Notes: generated by a model not told the origin, from the sequence alone. A DNA stretch of 11,272 nucleotides from an uncultured Sporolactobacillus sp. (GCA_900543345.1 UQRJ01000070.1:1-11272), one strand, 5' to 3'; positions 1 to 8,545 are shown, counted from the first letter of the stretch. Translations and numbers: made by a program.

Positions 1-372
1 GCTTTCGCCCTATCACTTGCTGGATTTCACCCACCGAGAAACATTTTACACAAAGCCATTGTGTTTGTAATAAAGTCACGAGCAACCCAATCGCGAATGA
101 TTGACGACTCGGCCAAAGCCTTCCGATTTGTCGTTGATCTTGCCTTTAAAACATTTCTTTGCCTGCGATCCCTCTTAATTTTTCATTCGGCTAAACAAAA
201 CAATGCAAGCAATAAAAACGCCTCCTCCTAATGAAGGACCATTTATTAAATAAATTTTCATTAAATACCGGACAACTCGACGATAATCACACAATCCATT
301 TAGCTGTGCTTAACAAGCACTTCACTTTTCTCTGTGATAATAAAGATGTACTAAGAGAAGGAGATGAGTCGG
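1..372. other. Left-edge region without a supportable gene
   Basis: No convincing gene is seen here. One plus-strand frame stays open from the window edge to a stop near 231 (about 76 codons), but it has no visible ribosome binding site or recognisable motif and its codon pattern is unlike the neighbouring genes. It could be the tail of something outside the window or chance. A plus-strand frame from ATG 231 has no Shine-Dalgarno sequence (CCTCCTCC, the complement of one, lies upstream) and runs out of frame through the small gene at 373. Two short hairpins are visible: ACACAA/TTGTGT with a 5-nt loop (48-64) and GTGCTT/AAGCAC with a 3-nt loop (306-320). The second lies just upstream of the putative promoter of the small gene. 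Confidence 0.5.
333..341 (+). promoter_or_regulatory. Possible extended -10 promoter of the small gene
   Basis: TG-T-GATAAT matches an extended -10 element (TGnTATAAT) at 5 of 6 core positions. Transcription would start near 348, about 10 nt before the Shine-Dalgarno sequence. There is no good -35 hexamer at 16-18 bp; TTAACA at 310-315 is 20 bp away and overlaps a GTGCTT/AAGCAC hairpin (306-320). The call rests on the -10 match and its position only. Confidence 0.3.
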
Positions 373-618
373 ATGACCATCAGAAAGGCCGGCGTACGGA
401 TGATGTTGTCTATGCTGATTCTCGGATCGATCTATCTTCCTTATTTCACCAACCCGCCGACTCTCAACCACCTCCCTGACTCCGGAAAGTTGGCCAGCAG
501 CCAGAGGGCGGCGCAAGTACGCAAACATCTCGAAGAACCGGTCGGCCAGACCGGACAAACCGAAGGAGAAGGATCGGCGCCGAAGAAAGTGTTCATCGCG
601 ACACCGATCATCAAATAA
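373..618 (+). CDS. Small exported or membrane-anchored protein, function unknown
   Basis: I do not recognise the family. The start is set by the ribosome binding site: AAGGAG (358-363) directly abuts an ATG at 364, too close to be used, but lies 9 nt before the in-frame ATG at 373, giving 81 residues. The N-terminus is basic (Arg4, Lys5, Arg9). A hydrophobic stretch at about residues 10-25 (Met-Met-Leu-Ser-Met-Leu-Ile-Leu...) could be a signal peptide or single membrane anchor. The remainder is polar and Gln/Gly/Glu-rich with a short hydrophobic end (VFIATPIIK). No Cys lipobox is visible. Codons have the GC-rich third positions of the surrounding genes, which favours this strand over the two minus-strand frames that shadow it. 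It is convergent with spoVR. Given its spore-former context it could be a small sporulation or envelope protein, but nothing in the sequence proves that. Confidence 0.6.
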   Translation: MTIRKAGVRMMLSMLILGSIYLPYFTNPPTLNHLPDSGKLASSQRAAQVRKHLEEPVGQTGQTEGEGSAPKKVFIATPIIK

Positions 619-668
619 ATGTTGGTTTTTTTCTTTTCCAGGTTTAATGTAATCGCTTTCAATTCGAT

Positions 669-706
669 AAAAAAAGTCCCGCCATTCACAGCTTGCTGCG
701 CCGGAC
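669..706 (-). terminator. Putative intrinsic terminator of spoVR
   Basis: On the minus strand GTCC-G-GC (706-700) can pair with GC-G-GGAC (682-676), six pairs around one mismatch with a 17-nt loop, followed at once by seven T (675-669). The spoVR stop codon (686-688) lies in the loop, so the hairpin would begin inside the gene. The stem is modest, so the call is tentative. Confidence 0.4.
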
Positions 707-2155
707 CTCACCTTTTTCACAGCTGAATAATGTCGGATTGTCTTCGATCACCGTCCGCAGATGTACCGGTTTCCCCCACAGACGGACAAGGTATTTCAAT
801 ACGCCCTCCATGTCGGGCACATCGAGTTCGATTCCTTCATAACGGTGTTGCAGCAGCAGTTCGCCGCGTCCCTGATAGTCGCCGTCCACCACCACAATAT
901 AGGGGAACCCGCCGTTGACGCGCATCGAAACAAGTTGATCGCGTACATGCTTCCAATCTTTATCGGTGATCGTATAGTTTTCTCCTTGTTTTTCGAACAG
1001 AAAAAGATCTTCCCGGCCGACCAGTTCCTTGGTCAGATAGTTGCGGATAAACGATTGATCGGATTCCAGTTCGCGAACCTCGAACATCTTATCCCGGCCG
1101 CTTCCTTCACGGACACCGGCCGCGATCATCTCCTGACTTGGATGATTATAGCGTTCCTCAATATCTTCAAAGATTTTCAAGCCGAGATAGTACGGATTAA
1201 GACTCTGCTTCGACGGTTGGACAACCTGAGCATTTAGTTTGGCAAACTCTACAGCCTCGTCGCTCGTCAGGTCGAGTTCACGCATGATTCGCGCGTGCCA
1301 ATACGACGCCCAGCCTTCATTCATGATCTTCGTTTCCAATTGCGGCCAGAAATAGAGCATTTCCTCGCGGAGCATCGTCAAGATGTCGCGCTGCCAGTCT
1401 TCAAGCGCATGGCTGTACTCTTCAATGAAAAACAGCAAATCTTTTTCCGGACGCCGCGGAAACCTTGTCTCTTCCTCTTCTTCCTTGACGGGCTCCTCGT
1501 CCAGATTAAGCAAATCCTGATAAGCCGACAGCGGACGCTTGCGCTTTTTCACCGGTTTGCCCGGTTTATTATCGAGCCAGTCGCCCTTGCGGATGATTCG
1601 CGGATCGACGTGTTCCTGGATTGCCAATACGGCATCGAGGAACTTTTCCACCTTCAGCCGCCCGTACTGCTGTTCGTATTGATGGATCCGTTCGGCGGTC
1701 GCGCTCATACTTTCGACCATATCGCGCCGCGTATTGATGAACCGCACATTGTTTTTAAAAAAGTCGCAGTGCGCCAGCACGTGAGCGACAATCATTTTAT
1801 TCTGGATCAAACTGTTGGTATTAAGCAGGAAGGCGTAGCACGGATCGGAGTTGATCACCAGTTCGTAAATTTTGCTCAGTCCCAGATCATATTGAAGTTT
1901 CATTTTATAAAATTGCTTACCGAAGCTCCAGTGGGAAAAACGTGTCGGCATGCCGTAAGCGCCGAACGTATAGATGATCTCCGCCGGACAAATTTCATAG
2001 CGCATCGGATAAAAATCAAGGCCGAACCCTTCGGCAATTTCGGTGATTGCATCAATGGAGCGCTCCAGTTCGCGGTATTCTTCGGCTTTCATCGGCGCAC
2101 CATATCCTTTCCAAAGCATCGTCGGCGCGTGAGCGTCTGCTTTTTCTTCCATCAT
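686..2155 (-). CDS. spoVR: SpoVR family protein (stage V sporulation protein R)
   Basis: This is a full-length 489-residue SpoVR protein; family members are usually about 450-510 residues. In Bacillus subtilis SpoVR is made in the mother cell and is needed for normal spore cortex formation; the biochemical activity is not established, and homologues (YcgB) also occur in non-sporulating bacteria. Family hallmarks visible: the His-rich segment HVLAHCDFFKNN (about residues 125-136), NEGWASYWH (279-287) and NPYYLG (320-325). A Lys/Arg-then-Glu-rich linker (about 197-235) separates the N-terminal part from the conserved core, as in Bacillus homologues. There is no signal peptide or membrane segment, so it is cytoplasmic. 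The start is an ATG-ATG pair; a modest GGGGA lies 8 nt before the first. It is monocistronic here, without the PrkA or YhbH genes that sometimes accompany it. I could not identify a sporulation-sigma promoter with confidence in 2156-2347. Confidence 0.95.
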   Translation of the reverse strand: MMEEKADAHAPTMLWKGYGAPMKAEEYRELERSIDAITEIAEGFGLDFYPMRYEICPAEIIYTFGAYGMPTRFSHWSFGKQFYKMKLQYDLGLSKIYELVINSDPCYAFLLNTNSLIQNKMIVAHVLAHCDFFKNNVRFINTRRDMVESMSATAERIHQYEQQYGRLKVEKFLDAVLAIQEHVDPRIIRKGDWLDNKPGKPVKKRKRPLSAYQDLLNLDEEPVKEEEEETRFPRRPEKDLLFFIEEYSHALEDWQRDILTMLREEMLYFWPQLETKIMNEGWASYWHARIMRELDLTSDEAVEFAKLNAQVVQPSKQSLNPYYLGLKIFEDIEERYNHPSQEMIAAGVREGSGRDKMFEVRELESDQSFIRNYLTKELVGREDLFLFEKQGENYTITDKDWKHVRDQLVSMRVNGGFPYIVVVDGDYQGRGELLLQHRYEGIELDVPDMEGVLKYLVRLWGKPVHLRTVIEDNPTLFSCEKGEVRRSKL

Positions 2156-2347
2156 ATGAAGTGTCCCCGTTTTTTAACACAAAGAAAAAGACGTGACGCG
2201 CCCTTTTCAGCTTTTCATTCTGTTGATGTCATGTTTCCCCTGTGCGTCTTTACAACAGCTTACTGGAATTGCCCGGTTCATCATTTAAAAAAGCGGATAA
2301 TCAAATGGTGCCACTCAGCCAAAAATCGGTAAACTCGATTGATTTAA

Positions 2348-2399
2348 ACCGGCACAAAAAAACGGGCCCGTGCCGGTGATGATTGCCATCCGTTTTTTT
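2348..2399 (-). terminator. Terminator region after the transglutaminase gene, with two alternative hairpins
   Basis: Directly at the stop codon of the transglutaminase gene the minus strand reads AAAAAAACGG (2399-2390) and later its exact complement CCGTTTTTTT (2365-2356), giving a 10-bp stem ending in a T tract. A second perfect stem, ACCGGCAC (2377-2370) with GTGCCGGT (2355-2348), overlaps it so that each hairpin holds one arm of the other in its loop. The first alone would make a terminator readable from either strand. The rest of the gap to spoVR (2156-2347) holds no gene. Confidence 0.6.
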
Positions 2400-4680
2400 A
2401 CTTATCGAGTGTGCCGTTCTGCAATCTCCCGGCCAGTTCGCGCAGCCGGGCAGCCGCCCGCTCTCTGTCTTTTCGCGAAAACCGAGCGGCAGACGTGTAG
2501 ATTGTCTGTTCATAGCATGCTGTCAGTTGCAGCATCGCGTTCCCACCGCACCGCGCGTCGACGACCGAGGCAAATTCGCGCAACGTCTGCGCGTCACGAC
2601 GGCGCAAACCGTGCAGGCGCAGCAACCGGTTCAGATCCCGATAGGCACGTTTCAGCGACGATTGGTCCGTCAACGGCCGGACGAGGCGCCATCGATAGTA
2701 GGCGCTCAGCCATCTTTTACGAGTCAGCCAGAGAACCGCCGCCAGTATGATCAGGACTGCGGCGGCTATTTCGCCGACAAACGCCCGATCAATCGATACG
2801 CCGTCACGAGGTACCGCCTGCTTCTGCTGTTTTTTCTGCTGTTGCCCGGCCTGCATCGTCTTGCTCTCTGCAGTGCCGTTTTGCCGATTTCGATTTTGCC
2901 GCTGCGATTGATCCCCGGCGGATGAAGTGCTCGCGGAGGCAGACGATCGATCCCGTTGTCCGGAAGCGTCGCCGGAACCGGTAGATTCGGCAGCCCGAGC
3001 GGCGGCAAAGCGGCTCGGATCGGTAAAACTCGGTGTCGGCTCGAACGTCACCCAACCGCTGCCGGGAAAATAGACTTCAACCCAGGAATGGGCATCCTCA
3101 TTCGTCACACGATAAATCGAACGGACGACCTTTTTACCATTGACTCGCTCGACGGCCTGCCCGCCGTATTCTCCGGCTGAAAAGCCTTTGACCCAGCGCG
3201 CAGGAATACCCGCGGTGCGTAGCAGCACCACCATCGACGTCGAAAAATTATCGCAATAGCCAATCCGCGTCTCGAACAGAAACTGATCGACGTAATCCTG
3301 TTTCTTTCCGGGTCGGACGACACCATCTGTCGAATAAGTAAAATGCGGCGATCTTAAATAATTGACGATGGCACGCACCTGATCATAACGGTTCTTTCCC
3401 TTCGCCGTCAGTCGCTTCCCGAGTTTACGGACACGCTGCGGTAATTGGTCGGGCAACTGCAGATACTCCGAACGGATGTCAGTTGGATCTGCGTCGTTAC
3501 CGTGTATTTTCCGCAGTTCGGAAACCTGATAAATGGGTTCAAGATAGGTAAATGAAGAAGAATGAGCCGTCCGTTCATCAAAGGTTTTAACCTGTCCGGA
3601 AGACAGATCGATTTTCAGCCGTTTTCCCGGTACTCGCATTGTTTTCAGTTGCCCAAGATAGGGGAGCACCGCCGGAGATGCCTGAGAAAATGAAATCGAC
3701 GTGCTCCGCTCGATTGATTTAGTCCGCGACTCAAATAAGCGCAGGCGATCGGAACGGAGTCGATTAAGCGGAACGAATACCCGGTGACTGTCCGCCCACC
3801 CCTTTCCGGTATAGACAGATTTTTCCGCAACTCGCCAGTAACCGTCGCCACCGCCGACATGCGCGGTGAACAGCAATGTTGAATCCATGACCAGTGAACC
3901 GCCGAGTGACGTATCGTCCTCATCATAGCCGATCCGCTGCCCACTAAACAGGGAACCGACGGAATTGCCGCCGATTAACCCAGCCTGCTGCAGATAAGTG
4001 ATCGGGCTTTCGAAGTAAGGCCCCCCCTTCGGTCCGATCAGACCCGCAGCCAACATCACCGTGGCAATGATCCCGGCTGCCGCGAGCCAGTGCAGCATAT
4101 CCCGCGTCACCAGCCCGGCTCGCGCGTGCATCCGCCGATAGTTCTGAATACCGATCAGCGCCAGGCCGAGCCCTGCAGTCAGGACAATGGTACGGGATGT
4201 ATTTACATAAGTCAGAGAATCCATAGCTGCAAGCACGACAATCGCCAGAAAGAGCATTAAATAACCGGTTTTCCGTTCAATCCAGTGCCGAACAGCCAAG
4301 CCGATCAGCCAAAGCAGGACAAAAAAGAGAAACGCACAATAGAGGTCCGACAGCTCGATAAGATCGCCGTGCCAGACGCGGCCGCTATCCACAACAATCG
4401 TCCGGATCAGGCGCAGGGGCCACTCCAAGCTGAAAAACGGCCGATCGGCGAAAAAGAAATAGTGAGTCACCCAACCAATCAGAGATAGGCCCGCGAGCAT
4501 AACAAGCCACGACGGTGCACGAAAATAAAACAGTGCCATCATGACGAGAAGGAACAGGAACAGTACCGTTTTTGAACGCAGGATCGTTAATGTGGTCACC
4601 GGCGCGACACAGGCCCACATCATCCAGATCGCCAACAGGTAAACGATCGTGCGAGGCCATCCGTACCGACGTTTATTCAT
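2398..4680 (-). CDS. Transglutaminase-like membrane protein with DUF3488 N-terminus and DUF4129 C-terminus
   Basis: The 760-residue protein matches the TgpA/YebA architecture. A block of hydrophobic segments lies between residues 10 and 220 (near 11-30, 38-52, 56-76, 113-131, 138-152, 164-177, 197-216). An external domain follows with the papain-like transglutaminase core: Cys476 in GYCDNFSTSM, His531 in NEDAHSWVEVYFPG and an acidic third residue, Glu547, in GWVTFEPTPSF. A Ser/Gln-rich low-complexity linker (about 560-625) leads to one more membrane segment (about 633-652) and a cytoplasmic DUF4129-like tail (about 675-755). Substrate is unknown; the family has been linked to cell-envelope peptide or protein processing. 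It is the last gene of the operon: its ATG lies inside the end of the DUF58 gene (8-bp overlap, ATGAATAA), so translation is probably coupled. It is the counterpart of Bacillus yebA by order and architecture. Confidence 0.92.
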   Translation of the reverse strand: MNKRRYGWPRTIVYLLAIWMMWACVAPVTTLTILRSKTVLFLFLLVMMALFYFRAPSWLVMLAGLSLIGWVTHYFFFADRPFFSLEWPLRLIRTIVVDSGRVWHGDLIELSDLYCAFLFFVLLWLIGLAVRHWIERKTGYLMLFLAIVVLAAMDSLTYVNTSRTIVLTAGLGLALIGIQNYRRMHARAGLVTRDMLHWLAAAGIIATVMLAAGLIGPKGGPYFESPITYLQQAGLIGGNSVGSLFSGQRIGYDEDDTSLGGSLVMDSTLLFTAHVGGGDGYWRVAEKSVYTGKGWADSHRVFVPLNRLRSDRLRLFESRTKSIERSTSISFSQASPAVLPYLGQLKTMRVPGKRLKIDLSSGQVKTFDERTAHSSSFTYLEPIYQVSELRKIHGNDADPTDIRSEYLQLPDQLPQRVRKLGKRLTAKGKNRYDQVRAIVNYLRSPHFTYSTDGVVRPGKKQDYVDQFLFETRIGYCDNFSTSMVVLLRTAGIPARWVKGFSAGEYGGQAVERVNGKKVVRSIYRVTNEDAHSWVEVYFPGSGWVTFEPTPSFTDPSRFAAARAAESTGSGDASGQRDRSSASASTSSAGDQSQRQNRNRQNGTAESKTMQAGQQQKKQQKQAVPRDGVSIDRAFVGEIAAAVLIILAAVLWLTRKRWLSAYYRWRLVRPLTDQSSLKRAYRDLNRLLRLHGLRRRDAQTLREFASVVDARCGGNAMLQLTACYEQTIYTSAARFSRKDRERAAARLRELAGRLQNGTLDK

Positions 4681-5845
4681 CGTCCGATCGCCCCAACTTT
4701 CTCAGTTGAGTGAATTGATCGCCCGTCACGGGATAGACGGCCAGCATCGGCGTGCTTTGCGGAATCGCCAGACGCTCGTCGCGCTCGTCCGTCAGATAAA
4801 AAAGGATTTGCTTCTGCGCCGCCCTGCTGGCAAATGTCCCGAGACGGGCGGCAAACCAAAGGCCCGCCGCGACGGCAAACCCCGTCCGCCTCCGCTCGGG
4901 CTCCAACCGGACATCCTGTACGCGCAGTGTATCCGAACGTCCGAGAACGGCCAGGTCGGCGTATAAAGCTTCAAGCTGCCGATGGTCGCCTTTCCGCAAT
5001 GTCGTCGGCTCGCTCGGGTGCCGCCAGGTCAGCCGCACTTCATATCCATCGCGAAGCAATTCGGTCACCAGCGACGCGGTCAGCGAAATGCCACGTTCGA
5101 AAGATGCCGCCGGCGTATCGTCCGCAACAGCAAACACGACCGCCGCCCTGTAGTCTTCTTCCGGATCGTATTGTTTCGTCACTAACCGATCGCTCTTCGC
5201 CGTCGATTTCCAGTCCAATTGCGCCAAGCGGTCATTCGGCTGATAATCGCGGACGCCGATGAATTCGCCGAAATGATCCGACCCATTCAACCGGACATGG
5301 CTTATCCCCAGGCCGATCTCCGGAATGATTACCGGCGTGACGCGCGGATAAACAAGCCACTCGCGACCGTCCCTCAATTGCACTCGTCTGAGCAGAAAGC
5401 CAAATGGATCTCCTGCCGCAAATATGATCGTCGGCAGGCTATATTTGCCCCGCTGCAGATTGTAGAGCGTTTCATCAAAAGAAAGTTCCCGATCGATCCA
5501 TGCCATTTGCCCGTGGCGTTCGCCTTGCACTGCCTGAATCGTTACCAGAAAAAGCGGAAGCGCAAAACGACGTCGGAGTATCAAACGTAGATGGCACGTA
5601 TCTCCCGCCGTAAGTCGGGAACGGCGATCACGATTCGTCCGAATCAGCTTGATGGTCTTCAATGGATAAAAAAGCAGCAACAAATCATACAAAATCACAG
5701 GAAGGAAAGCATAAAATAAGAACCAGGCGACAAACCCGCCCTGAACCATAGCGAAGTAAAAGAGCAGCGGAAATAGAGTAAAAAGAGCAGCCGTTCTGAG
5801 GAATAAGCGAACTTTTCGGCGTACAGAAGCAAAAATTGGTTTCAT
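4673..5845 (-). CDS. DUF58 (vWA-like) membrane-anchored protein
   Basis: This 390-residue protein has one or two N-terminal hydrophobic segments (about residues 18-33 and 38-60) followed by a soluble part. The DUF58 signature is clear at about 191-231: FGEFIGVRDYQPNDRLAQLDWKSTAK and the following Tyr-Asp-Pro-Glu-Glu. The part after it resembles a von Willebrand A-type fold with a degenerate metal site (Asp-Asp-Thr-Pro-Ala-Ala-Ser, about 242-248). DUF58 proteins are regularly encoded beside MoxR ATPases and are thought to be their vWA-like partners; the exact role is not known. The start overlaps the end of the MoxR gene by 4 bp (ATGA) and the end overlaps the transglutaminase start by 8 bp, so the three genes form one translationally coupled unit. 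It is the counterpart of Bacillus yeaD by position and domain. Confidence 0.92.
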   Translation of the reverse strand: MKPIFASVRRKVRLFLRTAALFTLFPLLFYFAMVQGGFVAWFLFYAFLPVILYDLLLLFYPLKTIKLIRTNRDRRSRLTAGDTCHLRLILRRRFALPLFLVTIQAVQGERHGQMAWIDRELSFDETLYNLQRGKYSLPTIIFAAGDPFGFLLRRVQLRDGREWLVYPRVTPVIIPEIGLGISHVRLNGSDHFGEFIGVRDYQPNDRLAQLDWKSTAKSDRLVTKQYDPEEDYRAAVVFAVADDTPAASFERGISLTASLVTELLRDGYEVRLTWRHPSEPTTLRKGDHRQLEALYADLAVLGRSDTLRVQDVRLEPERRRTGFAVAAGLWFAARLGTFASRAAQKQILFYLTDERDERLAIPQSTPMLAVYPVTGDQFTQLRKLGRSDDE

Positions 5846-6807
5846 TGAACCATTTCCCTGCCGCCCGCCGGCACCTTGATTCGGCCGAGCAGTTCGTGAA
5901 TAATGTCCAAAGCATCGAGATGTTCGTAGCCGGCTTCCGGCTTCAGGAGCAAACGATGAGCAAGTGCATACGGGGCAATGGCCTTAATATCGTCCGGCAG
6001 TACGTAATCCCGCTGCTGAATAAAAGCACAGGCCCGCGCTGCCCGGAGCAGAGCCAGCGATCCACGCGGACTGACACCCAGAGCAATCAGCGGATGATGT
6101 CTCGTCGCATCGACGATATCCAGCAGATAATTTTTTATAGCGTCGGACGCAAAGACCGCGTCAACTTCCCGCCGCATGGCAAGTATCTGTTCCACGCTCA
6201 GCACCGGACCGAGGCCCTCAAGCGGATCGTCTCCGGCCATCCGGTCGAGAATCGCCAGCTCGTCCTGGCGATCCGGATAACCCATCGACAACTTTAACAG
6301 GAAACGATCCAGTTGCGCTTCCGGAAGTGCATAAGTCCCTTCGTACTCAATCGGATTCTGCGTTGCCATCACAAAGAAAAGGTTGGGGAGCTCGCGGGTC
6401 ACGCCGTCCACTGTCACTTTACGCTCCGCCATCCCCTCCAGAAGCGCGGACTGCGTTTTCGGCGATGTTCGGTTGATCTCATCGGCAAGAATGATATTTC
6501 CCATCAGCGGCCCCGGTCGAAACTCGAATTCACCAATTTTTTGATTATAAATCGACAGGCCGGTAATATCCGATGGGAGCAAGTCGGGTGTAAACTGGAT
6601 CCTTTTAAACGCCGCCCCGATCGACCGGGCAATGGCACGTACAAGGACGGTTTTGCCAACACCGGGAATATCCTCAATCAGCACATGTCCGCCGGCCAGC
6701 AGGGCGACAGTGATCATTTCAATGATTTTTCTTTTTCCAACAACGGCATGTTCGACATTATCAATCATTCCGGTAATAAGTTGATGCGCAGAGAGGCTTT
6801 TGGCCAT
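5842..6807 (-). CDS. MoxR family AAA+ ATPase
   Basis: This 321-residue cytoplasmic ATPase is of normal length for the MoxR family. Visible motifs: Walker A EDIPGVGKT (45-53), Walker B NIILADEINR (104-113), sensor 1 ATQNP (148-152) and sensor 2 GVSPRGS with Arg248. The insert DLLPSDITG (75-83) is also typical of MoxR proteins. MoxR ATPases act as chaperone-like remodelling machines for vWA-domain partners; the DUF58 protein encoded immediately downstream is the likely partner. The ATG at 6807 is preceded by GAGGA (6818-6814) at 6-nt spacing. It is the first gene of a three-gene operon with an extended -10 promoter just upstream. It is the counterpart of Bacillus yeaC by order. Confidence 0.95.
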   Translation of the reverse strand: MAKSLSAHQLITGMIDNVEHAVVGKRKIIEMITVALLAGGHVLIEDIPGVGKTVLVRAIARSIGAAFKRIQFTPDLLPSDITGLSIYNQKIGEFEFRPGPLMGNIILADEINRTSPKTQSALLEGMAERKVTVDGVTRELPNLFFVMATQNPIEYEGTYALPEAQLDRFLLKLSMGYPDRQDELAILDRMAGDDPLEGLGPVLSVEQILAMRREVDAVFASDAIKNYLLDIVDATRHHPLIALGVSPRGSLALLRAARACAFIQQRDYVLPDDIKAIAPYALAHRLLLKPEAGYEHLDALDIIHELLGRIKVPAGGREMVQ

Positions 6808-6846
6808 GGCAAATCCTCACTTTTTTCTGATCGTTCGGCTAATTTC

Positions 6847-6855
6847 ATTGTACCA
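6847..6855 (-). promoter_or_regulatory. Extended -10 promoter of the MoxR operon
   Basis: On the minus strand TG-G-TACAAT matches an extended -10 element with 5 of 6 core bases. No good -35 is present at 17 bp, which is common for extended -10 promoters. Transcription would start near 6840, about 22 nt before the GAGGA ribosome binding site. The region just upstream carries an inverted repeat TCGGG/CCCGA (6860-6877) that overlaps the spacer and could bind a regulator. Confidence 0.5.
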
Positions 6856-6939
6856 AAAGTCGGGCCTTTTTTCCCGAATCGTGTGCCGCGAGCCGTTAAT
6901 TGATGAAAAAAATTTTAATTTGTCCACGGAAAATAAGAC

Positions 6940-6970
6940 AAGCCGTACGAAAATTTTTCCGTACGGGCTT
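6940..6970 (-). terminator. Near-palindromic hairpin, probable hemAT terminator
   Basis: AAGCCGTACG (6940-6949) and CGTACGGGCTT (6960-6970) form a 10-bp stem with one bulged G and a 10-nt A/T loop that is itself self-complementary (AAAA/TTTT). On the minus strand it is followed by GTCTTATTTT, a weak T-rich tail; on the plus strand by TTAG only. Since the only upstream gene is hemAT, about 140 nt away on the minus strand, it most likely ends that transcript. Its symmetry would also suit a protein-binding site. Confidence 0.45.
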
Positions 6971-7026
6971 TTAGCAGTACCCGGCACGTCTCGGCGTTCT
7001 CTCACCGGACCTGTCAGTATAAAAAA

Positions 7027-7113
7027 TTATCCGTCGGTTATCGATCCGTTCAGGGCGGTATTTTCCGTGATAAAGGCCTTCTGCGCAGCCGCTTGCTCAA
7101 TGCAATCGATCAT
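7027..7113 (-). CDS. Possible 28-residue ORF overlapping the hemAT stop
   Basis: An ATG overlaps the hemAT stop codon by 4 bp (ATGA) and opens a 28-codon frame rich in GCG/GCC/CAG/ACC codons that resemble the surrounding coding style; it starts Met-Ile-Asp-Cys-Ile-Glu-Gln-Ala-Ala-Ala. There is no good ribosome binding site, so it would depend on translational coupling. It resembles nothing I know and may be chance or the remnant of a once longer hemAT end. Confidence 0.15.
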   Translation of the reverse strand: MIDCIEQAAAQKAFITENTALNGSITDG

Positions 7114-8396
7114 AAATTGCTTTTCAGTGTTTCAAGCGAATCGGACATCGCCTTCATGCCGCGATCGAGTCGATTCGCTACGACGGCGACACCGTCTGTC
7201 GCCGCGTCAACTTCGCCGGATAGCTTACTACTCCTGTCAATTGCCGCGATAATCTCGCTAAACTTGCGATCCATTTGTTCAAACGCTACGGTACTCGTCT
7301 TTATCATCTCTACGATCTGCCCAATCGAGGTAGCGACATTGGCCGTTAGTTTCGATCCGTGCGCAATTCGTTCGGAAATCTGCGTCATCGCCTTATTTGT
7401 CTCTTCCGCCAGCTTGCGGATCTCATCGGCGACGACATTGAAACCCTTGCCGTACTCCCCGGCCCGTGCCGCTTCAATCGCCGAATTCAGAGCAAGAATA
7501 TGAGTTTGCTCGGCGACTTGTTTGACCATATCGGTCACCCGGGCAATTTTCTGCGAGGAGTCCGTCAGGTCGGCCACCGCTTGCCGCATGTCGCCCGTCG
7601 ACTGTTTAATCCGTTCCATTTGTTTCAGCAGCTGATCGAGCTGCGTTTTTCCTTCGGCCGCCTGCAATTTTACCTGATTCGATTCGGATGATCCATTCCG
7701 CGCGGAGACGCGCGCTCGGGTGAAACGGCCTTGCAGATCGCCGACCGCCGCCGACGTTTCATCACCGAGTCGCGACAAGTTCTCAGCCATCTGAGCGACG
7801 CCCGCACTGATCTCGCGCCGCCCCTTCTCATACTCGCCATTCAATTTACGCTGGTATTCACTATCGTACACTTCGAGAACGACTTGTTGCTCGAAACAGA
7901 TGATCTTCGTGACGGCACGAATGATGCGCTGCGCCGACCGGTGATCTTCACCAACCGTTTGCCGCACAATATGGCTAATAGCTGATTGAAGCTGATTGAA
8001 CGCTCCCATATAATCCGACGGAGTCAGTCCGATTCGGAAGTGCATTTTACCGACACGGACACGCCGCTCGATAAATGCATTATCAATCGTGCCGGCAAAA
8101 AAGTCCATCACATGCATTGCCAGTGTCCGGCTCAATTTTTCAATCGAACTGTAGCGTTCGATGATCGTTTTCAATCGATCGATTCGCGAGAATTTCGCGT
8201 AGAAATCATGAGCAATACCTTCAATCTGCTTGCGGATATAAGGCCGCATCAACTTCAGCCAGCGCAAATCGGTAGTCGTCAAATTCAGCATATTCAGTTT
8301 ATCCAGGGTTTTCGGATCCGTCACCCGGATCGTCGCCGTTGCTTCTGCCACCTGTGCCTGCCAATCGTTCAGCGGTTTCTTCCCGATTAATTTCAA
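7110..8396 (-). CDS. hemAT: HemAT-type globin-coupled aerotaxis transducer
   Basis: This 428-residue soluble chemoreceptor is close to the length of Bacillus HemAT (about 430). Residues about 35-180 form a sensor globin: proximal haem ligand His119 in KMHFRIGLTPSDYMGAF and a B-helix Tyr66 in HDFYAKF correspond to the haem His and ligand-contacting Tyr of Bacillus HemAT. A linker helix leads to a methyl-accepting signalling domain (about 205-420) with the hairpin tip EQTHILALNSAIEAARAGE (296-314), which binds CheA/CheW; His299 stands where Asn is usual. No membrane segments are present. It binds oxygen and steers the cell in oxygen gradients. The only in-frame start that fits is TTG (8396): AGGAGG (8413-8408) lies 11 nt upstream, somewhat long, and an in-frame stop follows directly upstream. 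It is monocistronic and divergent from metE. A sigma-D-like promoter lies upstream. Confidence 0.93.
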   Translation of the reverse strand: MKLIGKKPLNDWQAQVAEATATIRVTDPKTLDKLNMLNLTTTDLRWLKLMRPYIRKQIEGIAHDFYAKFSRIDRLKTIIERYSSIEKLSRTLAMHVMDFFAGTIDNAFIERRVRVGKMHFRIGLTPSDYMGAFNQLQSAISHIVRQTVGEDHRSAQRIIRAVTKIICFEQQVVLEVYDSEYQRKLNGEYEKGRREISAGVAQMAENLSRLGDETSAAVGDLQGRFTRARVSARNGSSESNQVKLQAAEGKTQLDQLLKQMERIKQSTGDMRQAVADLTDSSQKIARVTDMVKQVAEQTHILALNSAIEAARAGEYGKGFNVVADEIRKLAEETNKAMTQISERIAHGSKLTANVATSIGQIVEMIKTSTVAFEQMDRKFSEIIAAIDRSSKLSGEVDAATDGVAVVANRLDRGMKAMSDSLETLKSNL

Positions 8397-8426
8397 CTTG
8401 TTTCAAACCTCCTCACTTCTCCTTTT

Positions 8427-8452
8427 TTATCGACGATAACAAATTATTTTTC
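8427..8452 (-). promoter_or_regulatory. Sigma-D-like (motility) promoter of hemAT
   Basis: On the minus strand GAAA (8452-8449), a 14-nt spacer and GTCGATAA (8434-8427) resemble the Bacillus sigma-D consensus TAAA-N14-GCCGATAT, with one mismatch in the -35 and two in the -10. Sigma-D drives flagellar and chemoreceptor genes, so it fits hemAT. Transcription would start near 8420, just before the ribosome binding site. The -10 is half of a perfect palindrome, TTATCG-A-CGATAA (8427-8439), so a repressor could cover it. Confidence 0.5.
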
Positions 8453-8461
8453 ATTCATCAT

Positions 8462-8490
8462 ATGGTAAAAAAAGTTTTTCTCCGTGACAA
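8462..8490 (-). promoter_or_regulatory. Possible second, sigma-A promoter of hemAT
   Basis: TTGTCA (8490-8485), a 17-bp spacer and TACCAT (8467-8462) on the minus strand match the housekeeping consensus at 5 of 6 and 4 of 6 positions. The -35 lies inside the direct repeat at 8485-8503. It is weaker support than the sigma-D-like site. Confidence 0.3.
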
Positions 8491-8503
8491 TTCGATGACA
8501 ATT
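8485..8503. repeat. Two direct TGACAATT repeats, 11-bp period
   Basis: TGACAATT occurs at 8485-8492 and exactly again at 8496-8503, separated by CGA, so the copies lie one helical turn apart. They sit between hemAT and the metE promoter. Such spacing is typical of binding sites for dimeric response regulators or similar factors, but the regulator is unknown. Confidence 0.45.
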
Positions 8504-8545
8504 ATTTTCACATCATGTACCGGCACTGAAAATCAAAGGCATCAA